The notes beneath the pieces are model-generated. The model worked only from the letters and a program-made list of their open reading frames with translations. It was not told the DNA's origin and ran no database searches. The translations under genes and the position numbers were made by a program. A stretch of 64,000 nucleotides of DNA, taken from the NCBI RefSeq assembly GCF_964355755.1, contig NC_092672.1, forward strand, positions 17,046,501-17,110,500, read 5' to 3'. This document shows, piece after piece, positions 34,310 through 43,521 of the stretch. The stretch comes from Antedon mediterranea (lineage: Eukaryota; Echinodermata; Crinoidea; Comatulida; Antedonidae). The first letter of the stretch is position 1. Each line of letters begins with the position of its first letter.

Positions 34310-35974
34310 ATGCACGGTCAAAAAAAGATTTTATCGTTTGGCAAATTGGATAATACAATCGATCCGTTGGTGACTGTGAACAGCCGAGGTTCTTTTGGCG
34401 TTGTCCATTCGATAGAGTCTGGTTTAGTTGAAAAATTACATTGTGGCAATCAGAATAGCAGCGATGCACGAGTACGTTTAACATTCAACAAGGAAACTTT
34501 CATTTTAGCTTACGCAAACTACTTTGACAGATTGAAACGGTACACGCCGCAGATATGTCAGGCAGTCGTCGATTCAGGAGTGACTCAATGTCTGCGCATG
34601 ACAAACGAAGGTTTTGACTTGTTTACAATACGGATGACAATGCAAATGTTGCCGTGCGTGCTTACACTTTATCGACATGTTGGCGAGGGGCTTGCTTTTC
34701 TGGACAAGATAGGAGTCGCACATAACGACATAACCATCAGGAATGTGACGTACAACAGACGGCAGGGCCGATTCAAGTTTATTGATTTTGGTTCGGCCGA
34801 AGTACATCGTCGAAAAATGATCGAATTTGAATCGAGCAAAAAGGTCGGCTTATTTGGAGGTGTTGGATGCGTTCACGGAGAATCGATAGCCTCCGCGTAC
34901 ATACCATCGGACATGCCGATCTACACAATGGACGTTGACACTGGATTCGGAGGAGTGCGCAGCGTAGAAAGACTAGTGTCCATAGGGTATCGAGATATCA
35001 GTCACGTGATGACAGACAGAGTGGTGAAACTGCTGAATAGTGAATCGGACGTGTTTTCTGCCGCAATGACCGTGGTGACGGCCACAATGTACAACGAATG
35101 CCAACAATTTGATGAGGTGCAATACACAGACATGAAAAGACTTGGAGACACTGGGCAAAAGTCGAAGATATTACACACTCTTGTCGGCCTCTGCAGACAA
35201 TTTGTGAAGATAAGAGGTGGTATGACAAAATTCGAAACGGCTTACTGGTACACGTACGTAAACTCTGACATGAACATATGTAAGGCTCTGGAATGCCAGC
35301 CGTCCGATGAACTGCCTATACTGGATCGATATCGAAGTGTTCTCGGTGAACGTTTTATCGATCGGCTTGTTGAAAATTTAAATCCAATACCGGAGAACAG
35401 AAAGTCGTTTCTAGTGTTGAAGAACGACGTTCAATCACAGCGCACCAACATCGAATCTATGGACATGTTATCGGTGAAGATGGTTGCGCAGAATGTCGTT
35501 CATTTGTTTTACAGAGACTTTCAAACGCTAGTTGGAGATGTGGTGTTTCAAGAAAGTGGCGCAAACATAACAGTTGATCATATGAACCTGTTGATTGACA
35601 ACGCAGACGGCACGTTAGCGGTCGTGTTTGTTCGATCAGCATTGAATCTGTATCGAAAACCTTCGTCATCGTCGTCGTCGTCATCGTCGTCGTCGGTAGA
35701 GTTTAGAGTTTACAACGACAGAGAACGTCGATTCTTGGTGTCATTGTTTCCAACGCATCGACAAACGACAGACGGTCATTTAGTTGTCGAGATTGAAAAG
35801 GATTCGTCAATCATTCTTCCTCTTGGAGTGAAGCAGCAAACGGTCACCGATAGGGTTTTCAAAGAGATGTTAGGAAACAAAATAAAATCGATACACACGC
35901 CTATACGAGAAAACTCATGGTGCACGTCCAAGTCGAATCTACGTGTAAAACAGCTGCCATCAATTTCTTCCTAG
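34310..35974 (+). CDS. Protein kinase-like protein 2
   Basis: 554 residues from the ATG at 34310. Motifs are a glycine loop RGSFGVV (26-32), Lys42 in VEK, Glu62 in a KE pair, catalytic loop HNDITIRN (138-145, Asp140, Asn145) and DFG (159-161). As in the other kinase, HRD is HND. Clear paralogue of 27688-29328: shared DISHVM(S/T)DR, SDV(Y/F)SA and LNP(V/I)PE segments. A serine run near residues 452-461 comes from TCG/TCA repeats. It follows the IAP by 26 bp on the same strand and overlaps the next gene by 58 bp. Likely an active Ser/Thr kinase, substrates unknown. Confidence 0.8.
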   Translation: MHGQKKILSFGKLDNTIDPLVTVNSRGSFGVVHSIESGLVEKLHCGNQNSSDARVRLTFNKETFILAYANYFDRLKRYTPQICQAVVDSGVTQCLRMTNEGFDLFTIRMTMQMLPCVLTLYRHVGEGLAFLDKIGVAHNDITIRNVTYNRRQGRFKFIDFGSAEVHRRKMIEFESSKKVGLFGGVGCVHGESIASAYIPSDMPIYTMDVDTGFGGVRSVERLVSIGYRDISHVMTDRVVKLLNSESDVFSAAMTVVTATMYNECQQFDEVQYTDMKRLGDTGQKSKILHTLVGLCRQFVKIRGGMTKFETAYWYTYVNSDMNICKALECQPSDELPILDRYRSVLGERFIDRLVENLNPIPENRKSFLVLKNDVQSQRTNIESMDMLSVKMVAQNVVHLFYRDFQTLVGDVVFQESGANITVDHMNLLIDNADGTLAVVFVRSALNLYRKPSSSSSSSSSSSVEFRVYNDRERRFLVSLFPTHRQTTDGHLVVEIEKDSSIILPLGVKQQTVTDRVFKEMLGNKIKSIHTPIRENSWCTSKSNLRVKQLPSISS

Positions 35975-36624
35975 TGAACGTGGTGTCGTCGCAGAACATT
36001 GCTCATCGATACGCGTACGACAAACGTGAAAAGACACATTCCATACACATGCGAGGAACCAAATTACAAGACGACATGGTAGAATTTCAATCGCCGTTAT
36101 GTCGAGGATCCACCGCCTTGTCGTTTGTATCCACCGGCTCGACAAACATTACGACGAGAGGAAATTTCAACGTACGAACAAAAACGTCATTGAATTATCA
36201 ATTTCATCAGACACTGTTATGGGGAAAGTTCAAGAGCGTTCCGATGCACACGTCTACAAATAACCTGAATCACGCGGGAAGAATTTATGGAATTCGAGAC
36301 AATCCATCGGTTGTTGTGGAACGCCTCAAGTTGAACGAATCTCAGTCGGTGGACAGTAACGATCGTTTCCCATCCATCAAGTTTACAATCTCAAACGATC
36401 GCAAGGACGGAGGAGACGGACGCAATCGAAAGTTTCAACTGTTTTCACCGTCACTCCGTTGCAACACGCAATTTCAAACGGTCGATTCACTCAAACGTAC
36501 CGGCCGCATATTTCTCGATACAATTCTAAGACACATCAACGATTTCGATTCAGTTGACTGTCGACTGTCTATGGAACATGAACTGCAGTACGGTAAACCG
36601 TTGACTGATCAGAAACTGTTGTAA
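35917..36624 (+). CDS. Hypothetical protein, 235 residues
   Basis: The ATG at 35917 lies inside the 3' end of the second kinase, in another frame; the overlap is 58 bp. The product is basic, rich in Ser, Thr and Asn, with few long hydrophobic stretches and no signal peptide. A later Met (residue 45) is an alternative start that avoids the overlap. No family recognised. Confidence 0.6.
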   Translation: MVHVQVESTCKTAAINFFLVNVVSSQNIAHRYAYDKREKTHSIHMRGTKLQDDMVEFQSPLCRGSTALSFVSTGSTNITTRGNFNVRTKTSLNYQFHQTLLWGKFKSVPMHTSTNNLNHAGRIYGIRDNPSVVVERLKLNESQSVDSNDRFPSIKFTISNDRKDGGDGRNRKFQLFSPSLRCNTQFQTVDSLKRTGRIFLDTILRHINDFDSVDCRLSMEHELQYGKPLTDQKLL

Positions 36625-36893
36625 ATCAATGTAGCATTCCATTACATGTGCCGTAAACGATCTGGCAGCAAACGAAAACGCTATCAATTGAAATGACTCA
36701 AGCCGTTGTTGTTGTTGTTGGTGGTGGTGGTGGTGGTGGTGGTGGTGGTGGAAAATGTGTCATGAACGACGTATTCATTATACAACTCGGATCATCGCTA
36801 CTCTACAAGAGAAGAATGCAAAAACAAAATAAAAACAAAAAAATCATATGATGATATTTATGATGAAGTAGAAAAAAAAAATTAGGAAAAAAA
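36625..36893. repeat. Spacer with (GTT)n/(GGT)n microsatellite
   Basis: A trinucleotide run of GTT then GGT at about 36703-36752, followed by A-rich DNA. No gene seen. Confidence 0.6.
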
Positions 36894-37076
36894 ATGAACT
36901 TGGAAGCATGTATTCAGATGCCAGTGCATGACCTGTATCGTGTATTGGAACAACTTCACCAAAAAACTGACGTAAACAAACAATTAGTTTGTAGAGTAGA
37001 AGAGATTTTAGCAGAATACAAACACGAAAAACATTTACTTTCAACATTTACGAAAATGTGTATAAGAAATAAATAA
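36894..37076 (+). CDS. Possible small helical protein, 60 residues
   Basis: Starts at the ATG at 36894 and ends with TAA at 37076, with AATAAA overlapping or just after the stop. The composition is that of a helical hairpin (leucine-spaced, charged), unlike the low-complexity DNA around it. Too short to assign; it may be a real small gene or chance. Confidence 0.4.
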   Translation: MNLEACIQMPVHDLYRVLEQLHQKTDVNKQLVCRVEEILAEYKHEKHLLSTFTKMCIRNK

Positions 37077-37128
37077 TAAATGTTTATGTAATACAGTGTT
37101 TTTTTGTTTGTTTGTTGTTGTGTGTATT

Positions 37129-38265
37129 ATGGAATTGTTAAAGACAGTGTGTGTGTTGAGACTCGGACTTCCATCACCTGCCGTGCACGTTTCTTGGTCG
37201 AAACTTTTGACTGTAGACGATGATGACAAAAAAACTGAACGTTTATGGATGGCTAGATTAGACGATTTTACACAATTTATGGATCTATTTCGTACGCTAG
37301 ACTCGATGCACGATTGGCGAATGTTCGTTGGATCGTACACTATAGACACTGTTGCAACGTTTCAATGGTACTTTGATGGTAAACGTTACGGTTCGGACAA
37401 TCCTTACTTTGAGCTTCTCATGAGAATATTCCGACACTTGTGTTTATCGTACAATCAGGGCTCGCAAGCGTCTGATTGTGCGCGCATTCTGGAGACGTGT
37501 CTCGATCAATTGTACGTAGGAGGTGATATACAAACGGGTAATCGGCCGAAATTTCTTAAAGCTCGAGTCAACGAACCGATTCGATGGTTAAACGCTGACT
37601 TTCTTACAGCCGTTTTCTCGTTGCAAACGATGAACGACATGTTTGTAGATCTTGCCAATCGATCTCGAGACTTGGTTTTTCTTGGTCAAGAGAATGAGGA
37701 GGAGGAGGAGGAGGAGGATGACGGTAACCGGACTGTATTAGATTTCGAATTGGCCGACACTGACGTTCGAGCGTTCATTTCAGACGTGTCGTTGAATAGG
37801 CGCAATCCGTTACGAAATTGGTATCAGTATCGTCAGTACATCGATACAGTATTCTCGCAGTTTGTATGTCCGTTACGATTACTCACAGAAGTGAATGATC
37901 GCAGTACGGCGTTCACGTCAAGTGCCGACATATTTCAACCGAGTGTATGGAAACGATTAGGTGCCATTGGAATCACGTTGCCTCCGTGCGTAACCGAATC
38001 AACCGTGTTACACGAACCGGACAGAGCAAGCACCGAGAGTGTGTTTTCTCTATTTTTGGGCCGGCACAACGAATGTGATGATAGTGATGATTTGTGTATT
38101 GACGAGAACAAAATCAAACGAGACAGACTTAGACGTTGTCTGCGTACCGGCGATGAAGTCGTGAACCCACCATCGTTTATTGGCCGACGTAGACTGTTGG
38201 ACAATGTTACACTCGGTGTAGAAGACATGGACGCAAGTTACTCGTGTAATTGCAATGTATTGTGA
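37129..38265 (+). CDS. Hypothetical protein, 378 residues
   Basis: 378 residues from the ATG at 37129. Mostly globular, with an acidic run of Glu and Asp (about 190-201) and a Cys-ending C-terminus (SCNCNVL) that could in principle be a lipid-modification site. No signal peptide or clear membrane span. An AATAAA lies two bases after the stop. It converges on the polymerase gene, with 71 bp between the stops. No family recognised; a virion protein would fit the setting. Confidence 0.7.
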   Translation: MELLKTVCVLRLGLPSPAVHVSWSKLLTVDDDDKKTERLWMARLDDFTQFMDLFRTLDSMHDWRMFVGSYTIDTVATFQWYFDGKRYGSDNPYFELLMRIFRHLCLSYNQGSQASDCARILETCLDQLYVGGDIQTGNRPKFLKARVNEPIRWLNADFLTAVFSLQTMNDMFVDLANRSRDLVFLGQENEEEEEEEDDGNRTVLDFELADTDVRAFISDVSLNRRNPLRNWYQYRQYIDTVFSQFVCPLRLLTEVNDRSTAFTSSADIFQPSVWKRLGAIGITLPPCVTESTVLHEPDRASTESVFSLFLGRHNECDDSDDLCIDENKIKRDRLRRCLRTGDEVVNPPSFIGRRRLLDNVTLGVEDMDASYSCNCNVL

Positions 38266-38266
38266 G

Positions 38267-38272
38267 AATAAA
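38267..38272 (+). terminator. Polyadenylation signal
   Basis: AATAAA directly after the stop codon of the gene at 37129-38265. Confidence 0.5.
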
Positions 38273-38336
38273 AAACCACAAAGAAAAAAAAACAAACAAG
38301 TTGTTTATTTATTATTGAATTTTATTTATTTTTTTT

Positions 38337-40580
38337 TCAAGCGCAGAAAGCATGTGCCCGTTTACAAAGGGCATCGTGACAGCGTACAATAAACAGTATT
38401 CTTTTATCTTCTTCTTGCACGCTGCTAAAAACGTGCTCGTTCTTTCTAACCTGACGTTCTTCTTGGCTCGTTGTGCATACAACTTTAGCGCAACAGTCCA
38501 CATTTGTTGTCTGCTGCTGCTGCTCATATGTTTTCGCGCGAGAGAGATGCAATGGAACGTTTGCAATCATAGCGTACATCTTATCCATTCGTTCTTGTAT
38601 ACTTATGATATTGTTGTTGTAAGAAGAAGAAACGAGAACGCCCAGCACGGAATCTGTATCAATGCGACAACGTTTTCTTAGACCTCTTAGTAAATCGGTT
38701 GCGTCCACTGTCGAATTGCAACAGGCAGCAGCCAACGGATGATACGCCACTCCGTTATGTCGGATGTAGTAGGGCACTTGTCGATACAGTCCAAAGGCGA
38801 TGCACATTTGCTTGTACGCGGCAGAGCTAGTCTCTTTCTTGGACACTCTACGCATCATTAGCTCGTCTACTTGCTGCGAGTCTTTCAGTTTAAAGACAAG
38901 TGTTTGCATGATGTCGATGCACGTATCTATGGCCGCGTTGCAATCGCGTTCCTTCAGAGCAGTTTCAACAAAGTTTTTATCCAGTTCTGTAAGTAATGGT
39001 TCAACGTCACATTTTAAGGTGAACATGCCAGTGGTGCTGATGTTCCCGTCGGCGTGCAAACACGCGTACCTTTTCTTCTTGTTGGTCAATAACAATCGAC
39101 AGAGTGTCTCTCTGTGTACAAATTTCTGCCAGCTATCACCGCCGCCGCCGCCGCCGCCGCCTATAACCTGCGCAAATCTTTCTTCCAAACGTTTTCTGCT
39201 GCTGCAACAATCATCAGCTAGTTTCACAAACAATGAATCCGTGTCTCCGTACAGAACGCGAGCTCCGTTATCTTCGGCGCATTTCTTTAGACGACAAAGT
39301 TGCTGTCTGCATTTCGAGGTCACGTAGTTGTACAGTTGAACACTGCCGGTAATTACTAGACACCCTATGCATTCGTTGGCGGCTCGTTTGTAGGCAGTCG
39401 CGTGCTGCGGATGAGCATCTCGCCCCAACACCAGTCTCTTCATGATAGACGGCAAAAGACCTTCGCGTACGTTCCGATCGACAAAAGAACCGTCCTCACA
39501 CATTGTTGAATAGTCTACATTCTTGTCTACTATAAAGCGTGGATAGTAGGATTTGAAATCGTACACTTCTACGTGTTCGTGAATATCGGGTACAGTTTCC
39601 AGTACAAGACCACCTTTAACGTCTCGCGTCGATTTTCTACGACGAGTGTTTGGGAAAACAGTTTGTCGACGTATAGCCTCGCGGCAAAGCAGGGATGAGA
39701 GCACCTGCGTTCTCGATGCGTTCGGGAACACTCCGACGAGTCTAGACACGTTCATCAGTGTATCAATCAATTTTTTCGATTCTACCTGTTTGCAATATTC
39801 TGGCAAAAGAGACGCGTCGTCTTGCATGGCCCCGTCCGATACGCTGGCCATCAACTCGAAACAGGATCGTCTACCAACGTACTCGTACAGGGAGTTTGGA
39901 TCACAACATAACGTGCGCGCATCGTTCGTGGTGTCTAGACAAATGGGCATGCTATCGATCGGCACGTTCAATGTCTTACATCGTGCTCGTATGCTCGCTC
40001 TCACCCATTCTCCGTGATAGACGAGCACGTCAACTGAATCGAAAGATTTTATGATTCCAAGCAGTATGCTTCGTTCATTGTCGTCTGTTGTTGCTGCTTG
40101 TACAACACTCGTACCGTCGTAAGACAGTGCCGCAATGATTCGTCCGTATACGTTCAATCTAATGATCAAGTAGAGAACGGACAGTTTTACAGGATGTATT
40201 TTTTCGCATTCAAAGTGCACTTGCTCATCATAGTGTACGTTCGAAACGAATCCATGCTCATTCAACGAGTATCGATGCCATGCACATCCGTGTACACCGA
40301 CTGCACACTGAGCGTCCAGATCGTCGTCGACAGATGGAAGATTGCCGAAAGCGTTTATCATTCTCTTTCTGTTGTTTGATACAACTTTTCTGTATTTTCG
40401 ATTCGATGCTACGTATTTGTCACCTCTGCTCATTACACAGTCACCGCACACGTCATCTTCAACGTATTCGACGAATTCAACATTGCTTGTCTGCAGCGAC
40501 AAACGTCGTCCGATCGGGTCTGTACAACGAATTGTCAGTTTTTTCTGGCAGTATTTCACTCGTGTAAAGTAGGCATGCAT
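38337..40580 (-). CDS. Family B DNA polymerase, compact, exonuclease-degenerate
   Basis: 747 residues from the ATG at 40580. Polymerase motif A is DFKSYYPR (341-348), motif B is reduced to K398, N402 and G406 (KRAANECIG), and motif C is YGDTDS (444-449) with both aspartates. A KKKRYA segment follows, as in viral family B enzymes. All residues for nucleotide transfer appear present. The exonuclease region (about 130-230) still has the shape of the fold (NERSILLGII, then SFDSVDVLVYH), but the DxE, NxxFD and YxxxD acidic residues are not seen. The enzyme is short compared with the roughly 1,000 residues or more of known herpesvirus polymerases. A glycine run (about 472-479) comes from GCC/GGC repeats. 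It would copy the viral genome in the nucleus. Proofreading is probably missing. Confidence 0.9.
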   Translation of the reverse strand: MHAYFTRVKYCQKKLTIRCTDPIGRRLSLQTSNVEFVEYVEDDVCGDCVMSRGDKYVASNRKYRKVVSNNRKRMINAFGNLPSVDDDLDAQCAVGVHGCAWHRYSLNEHGFVSNVHYDEQVHFECEKIHPVKLSVLYLIIRLNVYGRIIAALSYDGTSVVQAATTDDNERSILLGIIKSFDSVDVLVYHGEWVRASIRARCKTLNVPIDSMPICLDTTNDARTLCCDPNSLYEYVGRRSCFELMASVSDGAMQDDASLLPEYCKQVESKKLIDTLMNVSRLVGVFPNASRTQVLSSLLCREAIRRQTVFPNTRRRKSTRDVKGGLVLETVPDIHEHVEVYDFKSYYPRFIVDKNVDYSTMCEDGSFVDRNVREGLLPSIMKRLVLGRDAHPQHATAYKRAANECIGCLVITGSVQLYNYVTSKCRQQLCRLKKCAEDNGARVLYGDTDSLFVKLADDCCSSRKRLEERFAQVIGGGGGGGGDSWQKFVHRETLCRLLLTNKKKRYACLHADGNISTTGMFTLKCDVEPLLTELDKNFVETALKERDCNAAIDTCIDIMQTLVFKLKDSQQVDELMMRRVSKKETSSAAYKQMCIAFGLYRQVPYYIRHNGVAYHPLAAACCNSTVDATDLLRGLRKRCRIDTDSVLGVLVSSSYNNNIISIQERMDKMYAMIANVPLHLSRAKTYEQQQQTTNVDCCAKVVCTTSQEERQVRKNEHVFSSVQEEDKRILFIVRCHDALCKRAHAFCA

Positions 40581-40583
40581 GTT

Positions 40584-41393
40584 TTAGTGCACGGGACGTA
40601 GAAAGAGTTTCTTACAAAGACCGTGCTGGGTTGCGGCCACCTGATTGCTTTTAATTGTTCCGTTGGCAAGAGTCAACATGGACATTAAATCGTGTTTTGT
40701 TGAATACGAATGAAACACTTTACAGAGTGACTGAATAAACTTATACTGACGGTCCAGGGTCGAATACGTAATGGATACGTCACAGCCTCTCGGCAACGAT
40801 TGAGGCTGCACGACAATTGTTTCGTCTACTTGACAAGCTTGTATGAAAAAGAGTTTAGGTTTTCCGTTCAACGTTTCACATTTTTCGAAACAGTCGACGA
40901 TTTCAGTGACATTGACAGTACCGTGAGTGAGAATGCACACGGCAATGCAATCTAGTCTAGAGTGATCGTATTCACTTAGACGTGTGAGCAACGTCTTCGT
41001 TTCTATGGACGTCAGATTGTGATTAACAGACAGTTGGAAGCCGAGATAATTGAAGACATTTTCAAGCGCTGCACAATCATCATCATCATCATCATCATCA
41101 TCATAATTGTTGATGATTACTGTGAAACCGCGCGGATTTGAAGTCATCTTGTACTCGTTCAATCCGCCATCATGGATAGAATCGATAAATGCATTGTACG
41201 CAAAACTACCTCGTGTTTCGATGTCGATCAACAATCGTTCACGAGCGTTCGTGTTAGATAAAATTGCATCCATCTTCTTGGTCGAATACACGCCTTTCTG
41301 TACCAATTTCTCCATTACTTCTCTAATGCTGTTTATGTTACGAATAAAATAGAGACGATTTTGACGCAATTTTTTCTTGTCTGATCTGTTCAT
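40584..41393 (-). CDS. CARD-caspase homologue with altered substrate pocket
   Basis: 269 residues from the ATG at 41393. Residues 11-76 fit a CARD, as in initiator caspases (VQKGVYSTKKMD, then RERLLIDIETRG, then AFIDSI). Residues 88-269 fit a caspase: start of the fold at RGFTVIINN, LGFQLSV, catalytic His157 in THG, KPKLFFIQAC with Cys187, then a p10-like part with ITYST, FIQSLC and KKLFLRP. The place where caspases carry the first S1-pocket Arg is an aspartate run (98-106), and the loop with the second S1 Arg is shortened (between STLD and FIQSL). So the His and Cys remain, but specificity for Asp is doubtful. A decoy or dominant-negative partner in CARD complexes is a likely inference. It sits beside the polymerase, on the same strand, 3 bp away. 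Confidence 0.8.
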   Translation of the reverse strand: MNRSDKKKLRQNRLYFIRNINSIREVMEKLVQKGVYSTKKMDAILSNTNARERLLIDIETRGSFAYNAFIDSIHDGGLNEYKMTSNPRGFTVIINNYDDDDDDDDDCAALENVFNYLGFQLSVNHNLTSIETKTLLTRLSEYDHSRLDCIAVCILTHGTVNVTEIVDCFEKCETLNGKPKLFFIQACQVDETIVVQPQSLPRGCDVSITYSTLDRQYKFIQSLCKVFHSYSTKHDLMSMLTLANGTIKSNQVAATQHGLCKKLFLRPVH

Positions 41394-41481
41394 TTTATTT
41401 AGTAATTTAACCACAAGTCGTCAGAGTGCAATCTGAACGTCAATCATTATTAGTGTGCCTTTTTATGTGAATTATGGAATT

Positions 41482-42492
41482 ATGTTTGCGCTCAGTTTGA
41501 AATCGCCACACGTTCCAACAAAGGCGCATTTGATAGCTTCCGATTTCAGCGGTACGTCGAGAACGATCACTAGCACTGCATCATTTCATCAAAGCCAACA
41601 GGATACGTATGAATTCGAACTTTGGTTTCGAACGTGCTCGCCTAAAGAGATTCGACGAATTGCCATCGCGTTAGAGCTTCGAGACGGTAGGCATAACTTT
41701 GGCGCACGTGTGTACAATTTCTGTGAAAACCAACGGTTGTACGATGACGGAGTTTCCATTGTTTTGACAGTGATAGAAGCGGAACGACGCCATCGCACTC
41801 GTCTTGTTGTCGACGAAGATCAACTACTCGCTTCACGTTCGGACATGGTGAAAACACAGACTTGTATGTTTCCGTTATGGAAAATGACTGCGCTGTGTTG
41901 TAACGAAAAAGAACGAGACGATTTCTTCCAGTACAACAAGTTTCTGGACAACAAGCTGGCAATCGATTCGACAGTTTCTCCGAGTAGTAATAGAGAGCAC
42001 AGACTGTTGCGATTGATACGCTTGATTCCATCGTTGATGCTTGTGCGCCGGGACGTTCGTCTTTTGTTAAGCGTTGGAATACTGTTGGATGCAGCCGAAT
42101 ACAGTGGATTTTGCGAAACGTTCCAGAGATGGCGTCCGTGCGTGGACGTTTCAAACGATGAATACAATGTCGGTCTGTACGATCCGCAACAAAACCTAGT
42201 GTTCACGGGCGATAATCACCGACAGCGCGTGGGCGTAGAAGGAATCGTTCTTTGGAAGACAAGAGAATGCGTACTATGGAACGGAAAAGCAGTGCCGCCT
42301 GAAATCAAGGAAGCGTGCACGAGAGAAGCTTCCACGATGTTTCCACTGTCCATACCTCCGTTTGTCAAGTTCCATGAATGCATCGTGGACGATGTGCATT
42401 ACTTTGACGTATTTTCTTACAGTGACGTTTGTGTACGACGAGCCGCGTCCTCCTTGACAACGATGGGAACAATCAGAACGGTGAACCGTTGA
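41482..42492 (+). CDS. Hypothetical protein, 336 residues
   Basis: 336 residues from the ATG at 41482. Globular composition, no signal peptide or strong membrane span; a Leu-rich helical stretch lies near 180-205. It is divergent from the caspase homologue (88 bp apart) and tail to tail with the next gene, overlapping 76 bp. Herpesvirus triplex proteins have this size range, but no motif supports that. Function unknown. Confidence 0.65.
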   Translation: MFALSLKSPHVPTKAHLIASDFSGTSRTITSTASFHQSQQDTYEFELWFRTCSPKEIRRIAIALELRDGRHNFGARVYNFCENQRLYDDGVSIVLTVIEAERRHRTRLVVDEDQLLASRSDMVKTQTCMFPLWKMTALCCNEKERDDFFQYNKFLDNKLAIDSTVSPSSNREHRLLRLIRLIPSLMLVRRDVRLLLSVGILLDAAEYSGFCETFQRWRPCVDVSNDEYNVGLYDPQQNLVFTGDNHRQRVGVEGIVLWKTRECVLWNGKAVPPEIKEACTREASTMFPLSIPPFVKFHECIVDDVHYFDVFSYSDVCVRRAASSLTTMGTIRTVNR

Positions 42493-43136
42493 TATTCATC
42501 AGAGAGATTCTTGGCAATTATTTTGTGATTGATTTCGGTGGTTAGTTTGTTTTTGTTTAAGTTGAACAATTGCAACTGTCGAATCATTTGACACAGCGAA
42601 CCGGTCACTCCATTTTCGACGACAATGGTGACAAATTTGTGGCAATTTAGATTGTATTCATTTGTCAGTTGCTTTTTGAGTTTATTATCGAGGAAATTGA
42701 ACGTTTCTTCGACCAACAGGCGGAACCAGAAAGCAACGCCGTAGTAACTTGACAGTCCGTTGATTGTACGTTCGTTCCTCAATTCGGTTATGGGCACGTT
42801 CACAACGCTGGCGTACATTTCGACCAACTGCTCGATGGGCGATGGATCCTCTTGCAAATCTCGAACGTGTGCATCGGTTTCAAGTCGATTTTGAAGTTCG
42901 TCTCGTTCGTCGCTAACACTTTCCAGTTGACTTTTCAACTGTCGGTTGACGTTCGATAGCCTCGCGTTCTCATCGCTGGTCAATCTAAAACTGTTAATCA
43001 GCTTAGCGTACCTCTCACTCAACTCTGTAAATCGTGAATCTGTTAAAGTAGTATCATTATCATTATCATCATCATCATCATCATTGTCGTCGTCAGAAAT
43101 AGGCAATCGCAGTAAGGGTATACGCAGTGTGGACAT
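42417..43136 (-). CDS. Coiled-coil protein, 239 residues
   Basis: The ATG at 43136 is preferred over upstream starts because the region above it is low-complexity CA/TG DNA. An acidic run DDDNDDDDDDNDND (about residues 14-30) is followed by a coiled coil (about 40-90) and a globular second half. It overlaps the 3' end of the gene at 41482 by 76 bp. Its start is 34 bp from that of the plus-strand gene at 43171, so both must share a very short promoter region. No family recognised. Confidence 0.65.
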   Translation of the reverse strand: MSTLRIPLLRLPISDDDNDDDDDDNDNDTTLTDSRFTELSERYAKLINSFRLTSDENARLSNVNRQLKSQLESVSDERDELQNRLETDAHVRDLQEDPSPIEQLVEMYASVVNVPITELRNERTINGLSSYYGVAFWFRLLVEETFNFLDNKLKKQLTNEYNLNCHKFVTIVVENGVTGSLCQMIRQLQLFNLNKNKLTTEINHKIIAKNLSDEYQRFTVLIVPIVVKEDAARRTQTSL

Positions 43137-43170
43137 TTCTAAAGTGTGTGTGTGCGCCTGTGTGTTTGTG

Positions 43171-43521
43171 ATGAATCGATGTACGCAAATGGATGTATGC
43201 AGATTCTTTTCGGAAAAGTACAGAGTAGATGACTTTGTAGAGAACGATGTGAACGGAGTCGTGTCTATGGCCACCGATCGATACGTTAAGAGTGTTGACA
43301 GTCTATGCGCTTCTTTGAAGAACTTGAAATGTCAGCGAAATGCAACAGTTAAAGTTACATCACCAGCACCACCATCATCATCATCATCATCGTTGAATGT
43401 TGATCATCTTGCATCACCACCGCCACTGGCTGAGATGCAGATACCGTATTGGTTCGATGAACTGGAGCGTTCGATGAAAGGAAAACGAACGTGGTTCAGT
43501 GTCAACTATCGCATTATGTAA
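43171..43521 (+). CDS. Small protein, 116 residues, beside the protease gene
   Basis: Starts at the ATG at 43171, after a TG-rich tract. A helical N-terminal half is followed by a Pro/Ser-rich linker (serine run from TCA repeats) and a short C-terminal segment with YWFDELERSMKG. It overlaps the protease gene tail to tail by 16 bp. Herpesviruses have small capsid-tip proteins of this size, but the link is only positional. Confidence 0.55.
   Translation: MNRCTQMDVCRFFSEKYRVDDFVENDVNGVVSMATDRYVKSVDSLCASLKNLKCQRNATVKVTSPAPPSSSSSSLNVDHLASPPPLAEMQIPYWFDELERSMKGKRTWFSVNYRIM

Noticed and set aside
38800-39327. Plus-strand frame of 175 residues opposite the polymerase
   Set aside because: Antisense to polymerase motif C and the KKRYA region; the polymerase motifs decide the strand.
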